From an uncultured Bacteroidales bacterium (GTDB lineage: Bacteria; Bacteroidota; Bacteroidia; Bacteroidales; F082), in NCBI GenBank assembly GCA_905236635.1, contig CAJOCJ010000025.1:1-39831 (forward strand): a stretch of DNA of 39,831 nt, written 5' to 3'. A program made the translations under genes and the position numbers. Below the pieces are notes generated by a model, which was not told the origin of the DNA, made no database searches, and saw only the letters and a program-made list of their open reading frames with translations. Shown piece after piece: positions 1 to 8,700 of the stretch; within the stretch, counting starts at the first letter, position 1, and each line of letters opens with the position of its first letter.

Positions 1-1
1 C

Positions 2-184
2 ATCACTGTGGTGTTCTCACCCGAGAAAGTGGCTGACGACGCCTTCATCGTGGAAGACGAGCAGCAACAAAACAAAATAGCTACAGTGGGGACAATCTCT
101 TATATGCCGGCTGTTTTCGGATGCTTCTGCGCATCACATGTCATCAACCGGCTACTAAAAACACAAAATCGTGTTTCCTCTTGA
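2..184 (+). CDS. tcdA: tRNA threonylcarbamoyladenosine dehydratase, C-terminal fragment
   Basis: Only the last 60 codons are inside the window; the reading frame is open from the left edge to a TGA at 182-184. The peptide contains VVFSPEKV, then an acidic VEDE segment, then GTISYMPAVFGCFCASHVI. This matches my memory of the C-terminus of TcdA (CsdL), the ThiF/E1-like ATP-dependent enzyme that cyclises t6A37 to ct6A in ANN-decoding tRNAs. The adenylation and nucleotide-binding parts lie off the window, so the call rests on the tail alone. Its 3' end overlaps the 3' end of the convergent downstream gene by 41 bp. Confidence 0.72.
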   Translation: MTVVFSPEKVADDAFIVEDEQQQNKIATVGTISYMPAVFGCFCASHVINRLLKTQNRVSS

Positions 185-902
185 CTTCTTTCTCGATATG
201 CGCGATGTAATGCGTGCGGCGAGGGATGGTATCGAGGATTTTCTGAGCCTCGTTGTACTCGCCCATCTCACGGTATAACTCAATGATTTCCAATATCGAA
301 GCCTCATATTCCTCATCATCGGGAGTATAGCGGCCTTTCAGCAGGACAAGCAACGCCTTCATGTTGGCAAGATATTCGTCGTGAAGCTGGCGAAACATCA
401 TACGGCCTTGTCTTTGTTTGCGGCGGTTTTTGCGCCACACGTTAAAACTCATCTTTCCGGAAAAAAGAAAACTGAGCTTCATCTGATAGTTGTTACGCAC
501 CAAATCGTTGTATGCCCACCACATCATTCTGCGGATGTAAAGCTCCTTATCTCTATCATTATCAATGGCTTGCAGACATTTTTTATAATGATTTATGAGA
601 GCCAGACGGCCTTCCACGCTGTTGAAATGGACACCGAAGAAACGCCAGTGATTCCAGTTATAATACGGAACGCTCGGCTTTGTGTAAGTCACGGTAGGCT
701 TCTTATATTCATTGATCCAGAACCAGTGGCTGCATGCCGGACATGTTATTATCTTTTGAGGCTCGATGATGAAATTGTCGTTCAACGTCTTTCCGTCGGA
801 GTACAATATCGATTTGTTGATCATCTCCGATTTCACGAGATGACCTTCAAGCCATGCTCCGCAGCGCGTACATTTAATATAATAAGTATCGTATTTTATC
901 AT
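144..902 (-). CDS. Conserved hypothetical protein with N-terminal zinc-ribbon-like cysteines
   Basis: I do not recognise a named family. The ATG at 902 (MIKYDTYYIKC) is preferred over the longer frame to 971, because the longer one would run back into the rnhA coding sequence; from 902 the gene starts 17 nt after the rnhA stop. Near the N-terminus are two CxxC pairs (CTRC and CPAC, about 40 residues apart) that could form a four-cysteine zinc ribbon. A basic, aromatic middle follows (VWRKNRRKQRQGR). The C-terminal third is helical with a TPR-like stretch (LYREMGEYNEAQKILD). No signal peptide or membrane segment is visible, so it is probably cytoplasmic. It is the last gene of the minus-strand cluster mutA-mutB-rnhA. 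Confidence 0.6.
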   Translation of the reverse strand: MIKYDTYYIKCTRCGAWLEGHLVKSEMINKSILYSDGKTLNDNFIIEPQKIITCPACSHWFWINEYKKPTVTYTKPSVPYYNWNHWRFFGVHFNSVEGRLALINHYKKCLQAIDNDRDKELYIRRMMWWAYNDLVRNNYQMKLSFLFSGKMSFNVWRKNRRKQRQGRMMFRQLHDEYLANMKALLVLLKGRYTPDDEEYEASILEIIELYREMGEYNEAQKILDTIPRRTHYIAHIEKEVKRKHDFVFLVAG

Positions 903-919
903 GACGTTGACGTTGTTTG

Positions 920-1561
920 TTATTTCCTTCCGAAATCGGCCGGTATCTCGCCCCAGATCTCGGTTCTCCATTTGTGTATCGGCACTCTGAAGGTGTTGTC
1001 ATGAAGCCATTTCTCGGCTCTGGCAATCACCTCGAAGAGATACTTGTTCTTCTCATTCTTCACGAGTTTCGTCCTGCACAGCCCCTGACTCACCCATTTC
1101 TGACCGTTGACCGAATCGGAATAGATGGGATAGCTGAGTTTGTTTTTCTGCTGCCAAGCGAGGCAATGCACTATGGCGAGGAACTCCCCTATGTTGTTGG
1201 TGCCGCCTTCAAACACTGGGCTTTTGAACACCTCTGTGCCGGTGTCGACAAACACTCCACGGTATTCCATCTTGCCGGGGTTGCCCGAACACGCCGCATC
1301 GACGGCGATGGAGATGGTGTCGGGTTTTGGCGTACCCTCTGGCAACGAATCCCATGATGGTAGAGACGTGGTGCGCCGCGTCCCTGCAGAACTGGAATCA
1401 GGTTCAGGACCCTCTTCAAACGCCGATTCGGCGGATTCTCTGGTGGGAAAACCTTTGTATTTCGCACCAGGGAACCCTTCGACCTGCTGACGGCATTCGT
1501 CCCAAGAGGCGAAGACGCCGACCTGCCGGCCATTCCAAACCGTGTAAAATTTATTTTTCAA
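920..1561 (-). CDS. rnhA: Ribonuclease HI with N-terminal viroplasmin (hybrid-binding) domain
   Basis: Degrades the RNA strand of RNA-DNA hybrids. Residues 1-50 form a caulimovirus-viroplasmin/RNase H1 N-terminal domain (KFYTVWNGRQVGVFASW, with FPGAKYKGF) that binds hybrids. After a low-complexity Ser/Thr/Pro linker, the RNase H fold starts near residue 83. Its catalytic acids can be read: VDAACSGNPG (first Asp), NIGEFLAI (Glu), YSDSV (Asp) and the terminal ADFGRK (Asp). The length of 213 residues fits Bacteroides homologues. There is no ATG before the conserved FYTVWNG motif. The only plausible start is a TTG at 1561-1559, the codon immediately after the mutB TAA and in the same frame, which suggests coupled reinitiation. 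Confidence 0.88.
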   Translation of the reverse strand: MKNKFYTVWNGRQVGVFASWDECRQQVEGFPGAKYKGFPTRESAESAFEEGPEPDSSSAGTRRTTSLPSWDSLPEGTPKPDTISIAVDAACSGNPGKMEYRGVFVDTGTEVFKSPVFEGGTNNIGEFLAIVHCLAWQQKNKLSYPIYSDSVNGQKWVSQGLCRTKLVKNEKNKYLFEVIARAEKWLHDNTFRVPIHKWRTEIWGEIPADFGRK

Positions 1562-3672
1562 TTATTTTCGTGCTGCGATCAATAATTCGAGCATCTTGAT
1601 TGCCGAGTCTGAAACGATTGTTCCAGGTCCGAAGATGGCTGCTGCGCCTGCGTCATACAGGAACTGGTAGTCCTGATGAGGGATGACGCCGCCGACCACC
1701 ACCATGATGTCCGGGCGACCGAGCTTCTCGAGTTCTTTGATGACCTGAGGCACGAGTGTCTTATGACCTGCCGCCAGTGACGACACGCCGACGACATGGA
1801 CGTCGTTCTCCACTGCCTGTTTCGCAGCCTCCGCCGGTGTCTGGAACAAAGGTCCCATATCGACGTCGAAGCCTATGTCAGCGTAGCCTGTCGCGACGAC
1901 CTTAGCGCCACGGTCGTGACCATCCTGACCCATCTTGGCAATCATGATACGAGGACGACGACCTTCGATCTTAGCGAACTCATCGGCCATTGCCTGTGCC
2001 TTGGCGAATTTGTCATTGCCTTTTGCTTCCATAGAATAAACTCCTGATATTGAACGAATTACAGCTTTATAACGACCCACAATCTTCTCGCATGCCATTG
2101 AGATCTCACCCAGTGTGGCACGGCATTTTGCAGCCTCGACAGCGAGTGCCAAGAGGTTGCCCTTGCCTGTCTTCACCGACTCGGTGATGGCGTCGAGGCA
2201 ACGCTGCACGTCGGCCTCGTTACGGTTGGCGCGGAGCTCTTTCAGACGTTTGATCTGTGACTCACGCACAGCTGTGTTGTCAACTTCAAGAGTATCGATG
2301 CTATCCTCATGCTCAAGGCGGTATTTGTTGATACCGACGATGGTCTCGGTGCCTGAGTCGATCTTAGCCTGCTTACGGGCAGCGGCTTCCTCGATACGCA
2401 TCTTCGGAAGACCTGTCTCGATAGCCTTAGCCATGCCGCCCATCTCTTCGACCTCCATGATGTGAGCCCAAGCGCGCTCAGCGATCTCCTTGGTCAGTGA
2501 CTCGACGTAATATGAGCCTGCCCATGGGTCGACAACGCGGCAGACATTGGTCTCTTCCTGGATGTAGATCTGGGTGTTACGAGCAATACGTGCGCTGAAG
2601 TCGGTAGGAAGTGCGATAGCCTCGTCCAATGCATTGGTGTGCAACGACTGGGTATGGCCGAGGGCTGCTCCCATAGCCTCGATACATGTACGGGCCACGT
2701 TGTTGAACGGGTCCTGCTCGGTGAGCGACCATCCTGAGGTCTGGGTGTGAGTACGCAGTGCCAATGACTTCTCGCTCTTAGGGTTAAACGTCTTCACAAT
2801 CTTAGCCCACAGCATACGGGCGGCACGCATCTTAGCGATCTCCATGAAGTGGTTCATTCCGGAGCACCAGAAGAACGACAGACGTGGGGCGAACGCGTCG
2901 ATGTCGAGGCCCGATTTCACGCCAGTGCGGAGGTAATCCCAACCGTCGGCGAGGGTGTAAGCCAACTCGATGTCGCAAGTGGCACCGGCCTCCTGCATGT
3001 GGTAGCCGGAGATTGAGATCGAGTTGAACTTAGGCATATTCTGTGAGGTGAATGCGAAGATATCAGCGATGATTCTCATAGAGAACTCAGGTGGGTATAT
3101 ATAGGTGTTACGCACCATGAACTCTTTCAAGATATCGTTCTGGATGGTACCTTGCAGTTCCTCATATTTTGCGCCCTGCTCCAAGGCGGCGACGATGTAG
3201 AATGCCAAGATAGGCAACACGGCGCCGTTCATTGTCATGGAGACAGACATCTTGTTCAATGGGATCTGGTCGAAGAGGACCTTCATATCCTCGACGGAGC
3301 AGATTGACACGCCAGCCTTACCGACATCACCCATAACGCGTTCATGGTCAGCGTCATAGCCACGGTGTGTAGCAAGGTCGAATGCCACTGACAGATACGG
3401 CGATAGAATGCGTTCGACTCCTCAGCTGTCGAGAAACCGGCATACTGACGGACAGTCCAAGGACGCATCACATACATGGTGGAATAAGGTCCACGGAGAT
3501 AAGGAGCGATACCTGCAGCATAATTGAGGTGCTCCATATTTTCAAGGTCTTCAGCCGTATAAGCCGGCTTCACGTTGATATGTTCAACAGTCTCCCAGTC
3601 AGGCTTGTAATCAGCTTTGATATGTGACTTAGGTATAGCGTTGATGTTTATATTCTTGAAATCTGGTTTCAT
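1562..3672 (-). pseudogene. mutB: Methylmalonyl-CoA mutase large (B12-binding) subunit, frameshifted by an apparent 22-nt deletion
   Basis: This should be the catalytic subunit of the adenosylcobalamin-dependent mutase that interconverts succinyl-CoA and methylmalonyl-CoA. The N-terminal part is normal up to ESNAFYRR (about residue 92, from ATG 3672). It then leaves frame and stops at 3283. The rest (from [12 protein letters not shown], near 3392, to 1562) is open and intact, with the C-terminal B12 domain motif DGHDRG and [12 protein letters not shown]. The family has RRNLAAGQ(K/Q)GLSVAFDL here. Only two nucleotides lie between the CGCCGT and CTGTCA codons at about 3395-3398, so roughly NLAAGQKG (22 nt net) is missing. 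Restoring 22 nt gives 710 residues, the normal family size. It may be a real null allele or an assembly fault. The only in-frame start for the 3' part is a GTG inside the conserved block, so independent translation is unlikely. Confidence 0.9.
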
Positions 3673-3686
3673 TGCTTGCTCCTTTC

Positions 3687-5537
3687 TTATTTTGTTATAC
3701 CTAATCTCTTCTGGAAACTCTGTAATGTCTCGAGAACGTTACTCTTGACGTGGATGAAGTATTCGAGACCGGCCTCTTTGAGGATGTCGGCAGTGCCTTC
3801 AGGGTTACCTGCGAGCACCACGATGGTCTCGTTTTTCAGTTCTTCGTAGATCTTGAGGGCGTTGCCTTCGCCGTATTCCTCGTCGGATGAGCAGATGACC
3901 AATATCTCAGGTTTCACCTGACGTGCGGCCGCTATGCCTTCTTCAAGTGTCTTGAAGCCAGGGTTATCGACCACTTCGAATCCTGCGCAAGCGAAGAAGT
4001 TCGATGCGAAGTTGGCGCGAGCCTTACGCATGGCAAGGTTACCATAGGTAAACATCCATGCTGTCGGGCGTTTGTGGTCTTTTGCGTAAACGTCGGTGGC
4101 GTAACGCATCGTCTCAAACTGCTGGGCCACGCGGAAGGTGTCGATGGTGTCGACTTCAGCGTTGGCGTCGCGTTTGCAGCTCGGCTTGAACACCCATTCG
4201 GCAGGGTTGAACTTCATCGTTTCGGTGAAGTTCGGGAACTGGTTGGTGCCGAGGATGGTCTCGCGGCGAGTGGCGACGTTGCTGAAACGCTTGGCGGCGC
4301 TTTCTTTCACCATATTTTGGATTGAACCCTTACGCACTGCAGCGAGGTAGCCGCCTTCTTCCTGAATCTGGAGGAACACGTTCCATGCCGCTGTGGCAAT
4401 GGATTCTGTAAGATTTTCAATGTAATATGAACCTGCAGCAGGGTCGGCGACCTTGTCGAAATGCGACTCTTCCTTGAGGATGAGCTGCTGGTTACGGGCT
4501 ATTCTGTCGGCGAACTCCGTTGCCTCTTCGAATGTGGCGTCGAATGGTGTCACCGAGAATGAGTCGACACCTCCAAGGACGGCTGACATCGTGCCTGTTG
4601 TGGTACGTAGCATGTTGACGTATGGGTCGTACAAGCTCATGTTTATCAAGGCGTTGAAGGCGTGGATGCGAATCTTGCAGTTCTCTTCTTTTGCACCGTA
4701 GGCCTTGAGTATTTCAGCCCAGAGCATACGGTAGGCGCGCATCTTGGCCATCTCCATGAAGTAGGTCTGTCCGACTGCGACGTTGAAGCGCATCTTAGGT
4801 GCTATCTCGTCGATGGTGAGACCTTTGGCGAGGAGCTGTTCGATGTATTCGACACCCACTGCCAGGGCGATACCCATCTCTTGTGATATCGTGGCGCCTG
4901 CGTTGGTGAACACGTGGGCGTTGACACCTATCGTCTGCACGCCGGGGATCTCAGCTTTTGTGAGGATGGCGGCGAGCTCCATGTCAGTGCTCTCTGTAAT
5001 GAACCACGTTCCGCGACGGATGTAGCGGGTGAGCGGGTCGTAGTTGAGCGAGCCATGGATGCCCGGGATCTTCGACATCATCTCGAGGAGTGGGAGATGA
5101 TACTTGTTGTTATAGAATGTTATCTCTACCGCTTCGGCGTATATCCCGTTAAGGAGACCCGATATCTCTACCGCATCGTACGGTTTGTCGTACTCGAGAC
5201 GGAACGAGAGGGCTGTTGCGCCACGGTTGAGGGCGTCGAGGGCTTTCTTGTTTGCCTCGTGATAATCGTGCACCTCGATATCTTCGCACACGAGCCATTC
5301 GTTGCCTTCAGGTTTCGTGCTGCGGATGTATGGGTACTCCCCTGGTTTTGTGTCGAGCCACGGGATATCCTTGAGATTCTCAGCGCGATAGTACGGCCTT
5401 ACCTGGAAACCTTCGGCTGTCTTCCAGACAAGTTTCTTGTTGTAATCGGCTCCTTTGAGGTCTTTTTCGATGACGGCTTCCCATTGTTCGGTGGTCACCG
5501 GAGGAAATTCCTCAAAAAGTTTTTTCTGGTTACTCAT
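3687..5537 (-). CDS. mutA: Methylmalonyl-CoA mutase small subunit
   Basis: Partner of MutB in the heterodimeric methylmalonyl-CoA mutase used by Bacteroidota to make propionate from succinate. The 616 residues cover a mutase TIM barrel ([20 protein letters not shown] at the N-terminus; [20 protein letters not shown] and [14 protein letters not shown] in the barrel). A C-terminal cobalamin-like fold follows, without the DxHxxG cobalt-ligand motif, as is usual for the non-catalytic subunit. The ATG at 5537 is in good context, and the reading frame is complete and clean. The stop is 14 nt before mutB, so the two form one minus-strand operon that continues into rnhA. Confidence 0.93.
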   Translation of the reverse strand: MSNQKKLFEEFPPVTTEQWEAVIEKDLKGADYNKKLVWKTAEGFQVRPYYRAENLKDIPWLDTKPGEYPYIRSTKPEGNEWLVCEDIEVHDYHEANKKALDALNRGATALSFRLEYDKPYDAVEISGLLNGIYAEAVEITFYNNKYHLPLLEMMSKIPGIHGSLNYDPLTRYIRRGTWFITESTDMELAAILTKAEIPGVQTIGVNAHVFTNAGATISQEMGIALAVGVEYIEQLLAKGLTIDEIAPKMRFNVAVGQTYFMEMAKMRAYRMLWAEILKAYGAKEENCKIRIHAFNALINMSLYDPYVNMLRTTTGTMSAVLGGVDSFSVTPFDATFEEATEFADRIARNQQLILKEESHFDKVADPAAGSYYIENLTESIATAAWNVFLQIQEEGGYLAAVRKGSIQNMVKESAAKRFSNVATRRETILGTNQFPNFTETMKFNPAEWVFKPSCKRDANAEVDTIDTFRVAQQFETMRYATDVYAKDHKRPTAWMFTYGNLAMRKARANFASNFFACAGFEVVDNPGFKTLEEGIAAARQVKPEILVICSSDEEYGEGNALKIYEELKNETIVVLAGNPEGTADILKEAGLEYFIHVKSNVLETLQSFQKRLGITK

Positions 5538-5565
5538 GATATTTTAAATTTTCGAAAATTTTTTG

Positions 5566-5573
5566 CAAAATTA
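5566..5573 (-). promoter_or_regulatory. Promoter -7 element of mutA
   Basis: CAAAATTA on the + strand reads TAATTTTG on the minus strand, matching the Bacteroidota -7 consensus TAnnTTTG. It lies 28 nt before the mutA ATG. No clear -33 TTG is visible at the expected distance. Confidence 0.5.
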
Positions 5574-5665
5574 CGAATTATTATTAAAAAATAAAAGAGA
5601 AAAGTTAAAAAAGTTACACGATGAATTTTTTTCAAAAAAATCGTCATACCTATTAAATAAATGGT

Positions 5666-5673
5666 TATATTTG
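5666..5673 (+). promoter_or_regulatory. Promoter -7 element of the giant T9SS gene
   Basis: TATATTTG followed by C fits the Bacteroidota -7 consensus TAnnTTTG. A start site near 5680 would give a leader of roughly 75 nt before the ATG at 5757. The -33 element is not obvious in the AT-rich sequence upstream. Confidence 0.5.
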
Positions 5674-5756
5674 CGAGTTAGAGGTATTGTCCCCGTATGA
5701 TGCCGATTTGTTTGAATATCAATGAATTAAATAATTAGTAATTAAAATTACGTACT

Positions 5757-8700
5757 ATGAAAAGGAAATTTACACTTTTGATTGCTACAGTTATGATGCT
5801 GATGGCAATGATCGTCCAGCCTTTGAGAATGGCAGGACAAAGCGATTACTCGTCAGACTACACGGGTAACATCACTCTTTCTACTGCAGGCGGAACAAAT
5901 GCCTCCGACTGTGTAATAGCAATTAGTGGCACGAACTACGCTGGTATCAAAGCAGGTACCAGCAGTAAAGTTGGCGCCGTTGTGGTTACAGTTCCTTCAG
6001 GAACCAAATATCTTCACATTCATGCTGCTGCTTGGAACGGCACCACAGTTTCATTGGCAGTGACACCTGACGGTTATTCTGAAAACATTGCATTAACCGC
6101 CAACAGCGGCATTGCCAGCAACTCACCTTTCACATTTAATGGTGATCCCAGCACATCAGATTACTATAAAGTTATCACTTTCTCAGACGCATTGACAGCT
6201 AACACCAACCTCACTTTCACTGCTGTTGATGGCAAGCGTTTCGTTATTTGGGGCGTAACTTCGGAGGAAGACACAAGCGGTGACACCCCTTCAATCACAG
6301 CGAGCAATGTTCAAATAGCTTATGATGCTACAGAAGGTGATATCAACTATACCATCAACAACCCTGCTACTGGTGGCGGAAATGTTACTTTCAGTCTCCA
6401 AGATGAAACTTGGCTTCAAAACGTCACTGTCTATGCAGACAACAATATGGTGATGTTCAATTGTGATCCTAATCCAAGCGCATCAGCCCGCACAGACGTT
6501 GTCACACTCATTTATCAGTATGGCAATGCTGCGGTGACCAAGGATGTCACCGTGACACAGGCAGGCAATCCAAATGTCACTATGACCATCACTGAAGTTC
6601 GCACACAAAGCGCGGGCAGTACTGTTGCGACAACTGGTACTGTAACAAGCTGCTCAGGCAGCACCGGTTATATCCAAGACGACGAGGCCGCTATCTGCGT
6701 GTACGGCACGTCTCTCACCATCGGCGACGAGATCAGAGTTTCTGGAACTTTGAGCAATTACAACGGCTTGCTTGAAATCACAAGCCCACAAGTAACTGTC
6801 CTCTCATCAGGCAACGTCGTGCTTCCTCAATTGATGACTATTGCCGAAGTAGTGGCAAGCGCCAACCAAGGATGGTATGTAAGAATTGAAAATGCATCCG
6901 TTACCGAAATTAGTGGTAAAAACGTGACGATTACTGAAAACCAAAGCAGTATCGTTGTGCGTTTCAACAGTGCCGACGATATCACATTTGAAGCTAATGA
7001 CATTATTAGTCTTGATGGTAACATCGGTTACTATAACGGCAACCAAATTGCCAACCCAATGAATGTTGAGGTACAGCAACCTACAACATCTTCAATCACC
7101 ATTTCACCTGATGTAATCTACGAAATACCTGCAACTGGTGATACAGGATATCTGCAAGTCACATGTGTAAACATGGGCGACGATCCGACTTTGGACATTA
7201 TATTCTGTGATGCCAACGGCGGTCAGGCTCAATATGACTGGATTTCAGCTGAGTTCAACCAGGATTATTCCGAAATCATCGGTACTGTTGTGGCAAACGA
7301 AAGCAATGATCCTCGTACAGCTTATCTGAAAGTTATCGGTTATACAGAAACTCAAGTATCTGTTACTTCCAACATTGTCAGCATCACACAGCTGGGACAG
7401 CAAACCCCTCCAACAGGTAACACTTATACATTGTTTGACGGCACCATAGCTGAAGGCGACTACATCATCGTATTTGACGGTGGCGCCATGAATCATACCG
7501 TCGCAAACAACAGACTGCAGTATGACCAAGTCACTGTAGAAAACAATGCTATTGTCACTGACAATATTGACATCGTATGGCATATCGCCCAGAATGGTGA
7601 TTATTGGACCATTTACAATGGCGCCGCTCAAGCATACGCAGCAGCAACCGGTTCAAAGAACCAGGCCCAGATGTTGGCAGACGGCACTGATGACAAGGCT
7701 CAGTGGACAGTTACTGGAAACGGAACTTACGAGTTTGAAAATAAAGCCAGAGCAGCAGGTTCTGATCCTAACAACAAGTGGCTCCGCAAGAATGGCACTT
7801 ATGGTTTCGCTTGCTATGCCAACAGCACTGGTGGAGCTCTGTCATTATACAAGAAAGTTGAAGACCCGTCCGCTCCGTCAATCAGCGTACCGAGTGTGAG
7901 CACCTTCACATACGAAGCCCACTCATCAGTTGCCATCCAGATTCAGGTAATCAACTATGTCGATGGCGGACAACTCGACGCTTCTACAGAAGCAGATTGG
8001 ATTGAGAATGTCACTACAAGCGGTGGTACCGACGGTTATTATAATGTGAATTTCGATATCACAGAAAATGACGCAGAGGCACGCACCGATGTCATAACCA
8101 TTACATACAACTATTATGATGAAGTTGCAGGTGATTATGCAATGGTATCTGGAAATTTGACGATTTCACAGGAGGGCAATCCTGGAGCTATCAACAACAT
8201 CTCCGATATTACAGCAACTGGTGATTATACCGTACAAGGCACCATCGTTGCAAAGAGCAACAGAGGCTTCATCGTTGGCGATGGCACAGGTTATGTATAT
8301 TATTATAACCAAAATTACACTCAAGCTGATTACAATATTGGCGACATTGTAAAGCTGGCAGGTGCAGTTGTTGCTTATGGCGGTGCTTACGAGTTCAACA
8401 GCAGTGCTGTCATCACATTTGAAACCACCTCCGGTTATGTAGAGGAAGATCCTACCATCATCAGCGGTGCTGACATGGACAGCAGAGTGTCTTCATCTAA
8501 TCCGGCTCTTTCATCATATGTACAATATGAAGGAAAGTTAGCAGTAAGCGGAAATTATTACAACGTCACCGACATCGATGGCGCAACAACCGCAAAAGGC
8601 AGCATCTCGTATCCTATTGACACGCAATTCGCTTCATTAGATGGCAAACAAGTAAGAGTGAAAGGTTATTATGTAGGTGTTTCTTCAAGCCAATACTACA

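Noticed and set aside
1562..3388. The intact 3' part of mutB as a self-standing 608-residue gene
   Set aside because: It would start at a GTG within the conserved [11 protein letters not shown] block and lack the N-terminal substrate channel; it is the remainder of a frameshifted mutB.
5574..5665. AT-rich gap between mutA and the T9SS gene as a replication origin or small RNA gene
   Set aside because: No DnaA-box cluster and no stable fold; the gap only holds divergent promoters.
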